This document shows positions 57,527 to 64,000 of a stretch of DNA of 64,000 nt, one piece after another. How positions within the stretch are numbered: the stretch's first letter is position 1; every line of letters starts with the position of its first letter. The DNA is from Euptelea pleiosperma. Taxonomy: Eukaryota > Streptophyta > Magnoliopsida > Ranunculales > Eupteleaceae. A program made the position numbers and the translations under genes. The DNA lies in NCBI GenBank assembly GCA_035048495.1, contig CM068552.1, positions 24,926,154 to 24,990,153 of the forward strand. Reading direction: 5' to 3'. A model generated the notes under the pieces. That model did not search any database and had not been told where the DNA came from. It saw nothing but the letters and a program-made list of their open reading frames with translations.

Positions 57527-60500
57527 GTAATACCCCGAACATTCGTTTTAGGGTATTATGACAATTTTACAAAAAAAAAAAAAATTCAGACTTCTGTTGT
57601 TATATTTATGTTTAGATATCATGTATAAACATGTACATCAATTTTGGTTGCATTCTGACAATTTTGAAAATTAGGGTTTTATGGAACTCGCAAGAGTAAA
57701 TTATCCTAGAAAATTCGTTTGACCTCCGATCGACAAATGAACAGTTCCAGCATGATCGTATACTTCTATAGATTCTAAATATCTAATAATATGACCAACT
57801 TTATTTTTTTTTATTCTTAGGTTAAATTTTAGGTGGGACCCACGTCTTATGGTTTCTAGACCTTGTAAAGAGACCTTAAACTGTAACAAAAATTTTTAGC
57901 AAAAAATATATTTTTGTAATTTTTGAATTTTCTCACTATTTGACACTTTTAAAATTTATTTTTTTTATAAATTTGAAATAAGTATGGGACCCGTAGAACA
58001 AGTTTCGAGTAAATCTAATGAAATGTTTACCATTTTCTAGGACTTCGACCAATTGTTGAAATTTTGTGTATTAGAATATTTTATTTGAATTTTTTTGTAA
58101 GTGACAAGTGTCAACGTCTTATTAATTATGAACTTTTAAATTATATGATATGAGTGATATGAATTAATTATTGATTGTTGTGTATTAATATATTATAAAG
58201 TAATTTAATGTTCATATATATTAATCATATCAAACCATTACCTTTTGAGTGAATATGACATAATTATAATTAATAACTATTTTAATTATTAATATATATA
58301 ATTACATTATTAATTGAGTTATAATTGTTGGGTGGGCTCGTAGGGCTAATTTAAAGTCTTTTTGGGCTTAAGAATAGCCTTAATTGAAGCCTAGTTGATA
58401 TCTATGGGCCTAGAGCCCATTTCTAACCCATTAGTAATTCAAAATATGAGTTTTGGAGGGTTGAAAAAGTCACCCCTTTGAGAACTAAGAATTTCACCCA
58501 TTCCCTTTTGTGGCTCAACAATTTGAGAGAAGCCCTTTCAATTCAAATTTCAAACTTTCCCTCCCTTATGTTATTTAAATAAGACAACCTAATAGAATTA
58601 TCAATAGCTAATAGTTTTGAATCCCATTATTGTTTTCAAAAACCTCTCTTCTCTCTCCTCGATTCTTTCCCCTTTTATCTCTTTAAGCTTCCATTAAAAC
58701 TCCATCACAAAACTTCATTAAAGAAGTGGGAAAGCTTCGATTAAACATTTATCCGAACTCCGATTAAAGCTGAAGTAGAAAGGAGAATTGAAGGGGACAC
58801 CGAGGAGAATAACGTACTCTGAGGAGAGTCTGATCCGACCACTTTCAAATTCAAAAAAAAATTTTTATTTTTCAATTAAAAAGAACCCAAAAGGTGTGTA
58901 ATAACTGTGAGTGGTTCTAACCATATCCTTCCATAATTATTTACCTATGTGATGTGTATATTTAAATTATCTATTTTCTATTATATTTGAGTGATGTTGA
59001 TCATATGTGATTATTGCTTTTAATAAAACATGATGATGAGATGATAGTTATTGCATGATTATGTAATGATTTTATTATGAGCTTTTAATGAGCATGATTG
59101 GATGGATTTAGCCATGATGAGTTCCACAATGGACCGTACGGCCATACCCTATGGATTTATATATCATTTGGAATATTATGATGGCCTATGGCCTCATTCT
59201 TGCATCGAGCATCTTGGGGGGGAGTTATACATTGTGATGAAACTATATTATTTAGACTAGTGAGGTCACTTCCAGTGAGGGAAAGAGATGGAAACCCCAT
59301 GTGGTTGAATATCTAAAAATTAAGAAGGGTTCGAAGCCCTAAGGTGCAAGACCCCAAACTTTATATTTCCTGCAGAAGGGCCCTCGTGTGGTCAATCTCC
59401 CCATGGTAGGGAAGGAGTTGGAGACTTGTGTGTGATTTGAGTGAATGGGTGAGTGCATCTATCATGCATGTCACCGACTCTTATTTCCTATTTATTCATG
59501 ATTTAGATTATTTAACATGTGATTAGCATGATAAATTATTATGGCATTATAAAATACATGTTGGACTACACGTGGTACACTTAATCCTTTTGGACTCATG
59601 GTGTTTGCCGACATATTTTAAATTTGACCGACAATGCCCTTGAAGACTTAGATGATTGGGTAGATCCAAATTTGGAGGATCTACATGATGATGTTTGTGA
59701 TGATGAAGACATTTATGTTGAAGAGGGCTAGATAGCCCTAGACTCATTTTGGACACCTTTATATGCTTTTGGTTAAAATTAAAATAAGTTTATTCTGGCT
59801 TGATTTTTAAGGGTTTTGTCCTAATTATATTTTATAACATATTTGAGTTGTGAACATAATTTGATTGAATTTATGATATGATTATTCATTATATTTTTGA
59901 TAATTATGATCATATTTTAAATAATAAAATGAATGCCCTAGTACAATCCCATTTGGACCGGTACACATATCGGGTTCTAATAGACTTACCAAAATATAAC
60001 ACGAAATAGTTACCCATTATTCTATCTTGTGGTGCATTTTTCGATGCCTAGATGTTAGAAATTAGTTTCTAACCATATAGACTTTTCGAAGCCCTCTGAG
60101 TTAGCTTTGTAGAACAGTTTCTAGAATATAGTAATTTGATCAGAATAGAAAAGTATGACTAAAATACCAAACATATCTCGAATCTACCAAATTCATAGTT
60201 TTGCGTAACAATCTGATTTCGGATATGCAGATGACCTGTTTAGGTTCTAACCCAGAAGAACTTTTCAAAGAGCTTCGAGTTAGCTTTCCGGACATATTTA
60301 CAATTTCTATAGATTCGGTCTGTACTAAAAGTTATGGTCAAAACGCTGGTAGTATGTCAGAAAACCCTAAGTTTAGGTTATGTGTTGGGTAGCGATTTCA
60401 GATTGGAAGATGATTTCTTTCTCAGATCTGTGTAGAATGACTAATCATAGATCTCTGCGAGACTTTTCCGAAAATGTATGGCCCATTCATAGATTCTTAA

Positions 60501-60932
60501 TAACAAATGAGATATGGTCAAAATAGCACATTGCTGTCCTATTTTGCCTAATCCAAATTTTGAGACCTGACCGAGTCAATTGGGTTGACTCACACCTAGA
60601 CCATATGGACTTCATAGGTTATCTTAGACTTGACTTAAGAAAATTAAATCTATTTAATTAATTCATAATGAACCTCACGTAGATTGTAGAATAACCTATT
60701 TGATTAACGAACTTAACCTAACTCTGATAATTGAATAATCGCGTAGGATCATTGTAGGGTTACTTTTGCACCTAAATATTTTTATACTTAGTGGGTTTTC
60801 GAATGAACCTTAGTAGTTTAATTGACCTAATTGGATCACTAGGGGACATTAATGGATCACCTCTGGGTTTGGGTATGGGTCGATCCATTGATATTCGAGT
60901 CGTATCTGGGTATTCAAAATCGGGGCGTGACA
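57527..60932 (+). repeat. Solo Tekay/Del-like LTR (3.4 kb), TSD TTACT/CTACT
   Basis: It begins TGTAATACCCCGAACATTCG and ends TCGGGGCGTGACA, the near-inverted termini usual for Tekay-like chromovirus LTRs. It is flanked by TTACT (57522-57526) and CTACT (60933-60937), differing at one base. The first 2.3 kb matches 17105-19365 and the last 0.6 kb matches 15561-16289. No PBS or gag-pol follows. A short acidic coding-like stretch (DDWVDP...DIYVEEG then stop) ends at about 59730. Confidence 0.78.
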
Positions 60933-60937
60933 CTACT

Positions 60938-60974
60938 CATAGTCTTCATCCTCATCCCAAAAGAGAAATAATTT
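60938..60974. other. Short spacer, probably more Copia internal sequence
   Basis: This should be the continuation of the 57193-57526 sequence after the Tekay-like LTR target site. It is too short to assign independently. Confidence 0.3.
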
Positions 60975-62676
60975 CGTAGAACCCTAAAAATCTCTTAAAG
61001 GGTAATTTTGTTATTTCAATAGATTAAGATAATTTTGACTTTTTATGCCTATGTTGACTCTATTTAACCATTAAAAAATTTTATTTGACTTTCGAGTATT
61101 TTTTAGAAAAAATAATTTTTAGGACTTTTTGGTGACTTTCATATGGGGCCCACATGGGCTTGGTATGGCCCATGATTTGATAACTATTTTGAGGCTCATA
61201 TATATGCATTATAACTTTTATGTTAATTTTATAATTATTTTATTAAGAATATTCACATAACTTATGACTTTAATTAATTAATTTCTTATGTTTTAAAGTG
61301 CATAAGAATAGTGCATGTATATTTAAGTGATTATGCGTATGTCATACACCTTACTCCTAGCATTTAAAAAGAGAATGACATGAGACTAGCTATAATTTAA
61401 TTTTCAAAGAAACCCATTTTCTTATGTGGCTGCCACATGTACCAATAAACACTAGTTATAAATAAAATATCATATTTAATAACTATCTTTAATTTTTCAA
61501 AGTGATACTTAAGAGATTATTCTCTTTTTTTTCTACGTAGAAATTGTAAAAACTTTTTGTGAATCACACTTTAAAACTCAACAACTCCTTTGTAATTAAA
61601 GTTTAGAAACTTATTTTTAGCCATTAAGAAACTTTACCCCTTAAGTAAACTCATTTGCTAACCTAAACTTAACTTTACTAACTTAAGCATTTTGAAAGGC
61701 TATATAAAGCCCATAGGAGATATCATTTTCTCATCAAACCATTAGATGTTGGCTAAAACTCTCCCCCTGTTCTCTTATATTGATTTTTCCTTTATTTCTT
61801 AAGACTCTAGCATTTTCCCTATTTTGTGAAAGAATTTGTGAAATACCATAAAGCAAGAAGGGGATTAGAAGATAAGAAGAAAGAGAAGGAAAAAAGAAGA
61901 AAAGAATACATCGCAAAATTCTTCTATATTTTTAAGCACATAAGGTAGGTCGATCTTCATCTCAATGGTTCCATGGCTAATTTCAATCTACTATGATATA
62001 TATGCATGTTTTACATTCAAATAGACTTTTGTATAATATTAAAAATTTGTTATTTGATTTAATACATTATTTATGGATTTTATAAAGCATTCTAGATATA
62101 TTAAATGCTTGCATTATTTTAGAGTTTTTGGATTTATACAAAAAATCAAAACTTGTAGAGGTCATTTAGATTCCTTCTCAAGTTTGGATCAATTTGAATT
62201 TTTGAGTGTAATGAGATTACTACGTCAAGTAACACATACTTGAAATTCAGCCCGATCTAATCTCTAGATCTTGAGTTATGATTTTCACATTATTTGTCCC
62301 ATTTAGGGATTCATTTTTAACAAATTTCTCATATACTTGTTTTATTACACATTGATCATGTACACGCATTCGTATTGATTCTATATCATGTTATAAGACT
62401 TGGAATAATTGGAAAAGAAATGGTGAATGTGCACGGATTCACGGTTAAGGGTTTTGTGGCCTGTCGTGCCGAAATCCTTGGGTTGTGATCCCAAAAGAGC
62501 AAGAAGGGCCCGGAGCCCTGAGGTACAAAGCCTCAACCCCCTTGGTACCATGTGGTGATATTTTGGTTTACTTGTGTTAAGTAGCCTCGTGGGTTTTATT
62601 AGTAAATGCATATTCATCGAATATTTTATTCTAAGAAATTTGGTCAAATTAGACTTATCGACAACTGTGACTTTTA

Positions 62677-62710
<34 letters not shown>

Positions 62711-63196
62711 GGATTGATTTGTCATGTTTAGCCGCTCATTCCCATGGACACATGGGTGTTAGAGTGTGCCTATTGAGCTTCCCAACTCACCCTACTTGCT
62801 TATCATTTTTTAGATTTGCCCGATGGAGTGGGTGTTTTGCCAATTCGATGAAGCGGATGATTAATTCTTATTATATTTTATTTCAATTAGACCTGATGTA
62901 TTAAGATTTGATTTAATAGTTAACAATGTAATAAATATTAGTACTTAGTTCATTTTATGTTTTGGATTATGATTTATGAGTTTGTTATGAGAATATAAAA
63001 TTTTCAAATATTATAAGGAAATGCACTGAAACCTATAATTTTTATAGATCATAGAACCTAGCAACGATATAAATGTACATTCTTTTAATCTCTTTTCTTA
63101 TCCTCACGCTCGAGACTATAGGTCTGAGTTATGGACCACGGGTCGAACCGAGAAGTCGCAAGTCGGGTCCGGTAGACCCAAGGTCGAGGCGTGACA
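60975..63196 (+). repeat. Second, diverged Tekay-like LTR
   Basis: It ends GGTCGAGGCGTGACA at 63196 and holds the GAAGGGCCCGGAGCCCTGAGG block (62505) shared with the other Tekay-like LTRs. The start is approximate (CGTAGAACCCTAAAAAT, about 60975). The flanks do not share a TSD: the right side is an Athila-like LTR fragment, so this border is a rearrangement junction. A TA microsatellite lies at 62681-62709. Confidence 0.55.
62681..62709. repeat. (TA)n microsatellite
   Basis: A pure TA run inside the second Tekay-like LTR. The ORF crossing it is spurious. Confidence 0.85.
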
Positions 63197-64000
63197 TGGT
63201 CTTCTGCAAGCTTTTCTAACTAAGCAAGCCTTTGTCTTATGTTAGTTGATTAACCTTTAATCTTCTTAGTCTCTTCTCAGGGCGCTTGGCTCTCCTTCTC
63301 TCTTGATCTTCTCTCAGGCTTTTCCGACTCTCTGACTCTCCCAGCATTTGGCATGTATCTTCTTATCCTCAGCCTATTGGCTCTTGAGCTTGGGTCCTAG
63401 ACTCTGGCAGTCAGTTGTGAGTTGCAATATATTAAAATCGTCCGATTTGGTTTTCTGTGATAGAAAAAGCTCGTAATGACACTTAATCAAAATGGCATAA
63501 TATCTAGACTTCCAAGAATGTGTTTAATTCATGCAAATTGCCTATTTTATCCAGAAAAGTGTGTTCTACGCAATAGAAGAGACTCTTACATAAAAAATAG
63601 ATAAATAGTGCAGTTTTACGTAGGAGAGTGTAATAACGCTAAAAAGATAATTGCTTAAATAAGTATTTTTGAGCGAATATCAACAACAATACCAACAAAT
63701 ATCACAAAAATCATATAATTGATTTCTCCCCCTTTTGTCATACATTGACAAAGGGAAGAACTCCAACCTGTGATGATAACGAGTATTATAATAAGGCAAT
63801 TTATCAAAAAAATAATCCAACCCAAAAATTATAGCAAACAACCATACCATCCAAGTAAATAAAAATGGTCATCAGAATACCCAAATATCTCTAGGTCACA
63901 AGTACTGACCATCAAGGCTCACAAACTAACAAAGTATCAAATAAAACAGACCAATAGTATCAAATAATACATTCCAAAAGAAATATACTACTGATCTAAA
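63197..64000 (-). repeat. Second copy of 56703-57526 (LTR end plus Copia internal)
   Basis: 63197-63682 repeats the last 490 bases of the solo LTR at 55477-57192, including GAGCGAATATCA. 63683-64000 repeats the following Copia sequence with the same order and only scattered differences. Because both the LTR and its flank are shared, the whole junction was duplicated. The copy runs out of the window about 20 bases before the point matching 57527. Confidence 0.85.

Overview
The window is a plant nuclear intergenic region made almost wholly of nested, decayed transposable elements. I see no host protein-coding gene, rRNA, tRNA or CRISPR array. The evidence for a plant is direct: Ty3/gypsy gag-pol genes of the non-chromoviral Athila/Tat type (DLGAS protease, FMDD reverse transcriptase, D-x58-D-x35-E integrase, a primer site matching plant tRNA-Asp), LTRs typical of Copia and of Tekay/Del-like chromoviruses, a DUF659-type hAT transposase and MULE-like MITEs. 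The depth of nesting and the number of solo LTRs suggest a flowering plant with a large genome. I cannot name the species.

Layout, left to right. 1-6071: minus-strand Athila-like element 'C' (gag-protease, leader, rearranged 5' LTR), cut by the window edge and apparently inserted into plus-strand element 'E'. 6072-11027: 3' end and very long 3' LTR (about 4.1 kb) of E, itself inserted into the pol gene of plus-strand element 'F'. 11028-15560: RNase H-integrase, 3' non-coding region and truncated 3' LTR of F. 15561-20302: pieces of Tekay-like LTRs, AT-rich unassigned DNA and a ~50-bp tandem repeat. 20311-24514: end-to-end hAT transposon with 15-bp TIRs, an 8-bp TSD and a dead transposase. 24744-27122: solo Athila-like LTR. 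27806-28175 and about 28210-28457: two MITEs. 28531-28903: flank plus start of a Copia LTR, duplicated at 53325-53700. 28904-53317: minus-strand element 'B', carrying three later insertions: a solo LTR (30753-33604), the 8.35-kb non-autonomous element 'A' (34917-43268) and a second solo LTR within B's own 5' LTR (48518-51109). 53608-57526: minus-strand Copia LTR and adjoining internal sequence, split by another Athila-like solo LTR. 57527-63196: a Tekay-like solo LTR and a second Tekay-like LTR. 63197-64000: a second copy of 56703-57526.

The most notable points are element A, whose gag-derived ORF has lost the capsid core, zinc knuckle, protease active site and all of pol while staying open with PBS, PPT and LTRs retained; a consensus splice donor at the same place in the long leaders of A, B and C; strong palindromes kept in otherwise variable LTRs; a conserved hairpin just upstream of the polypurine tract; and two pairs of large direct repeats that imply tandem duplication or unequal exchange. 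Boundaries supported by target-site duplications are firm. Family names, ages and mechanisms are inference.
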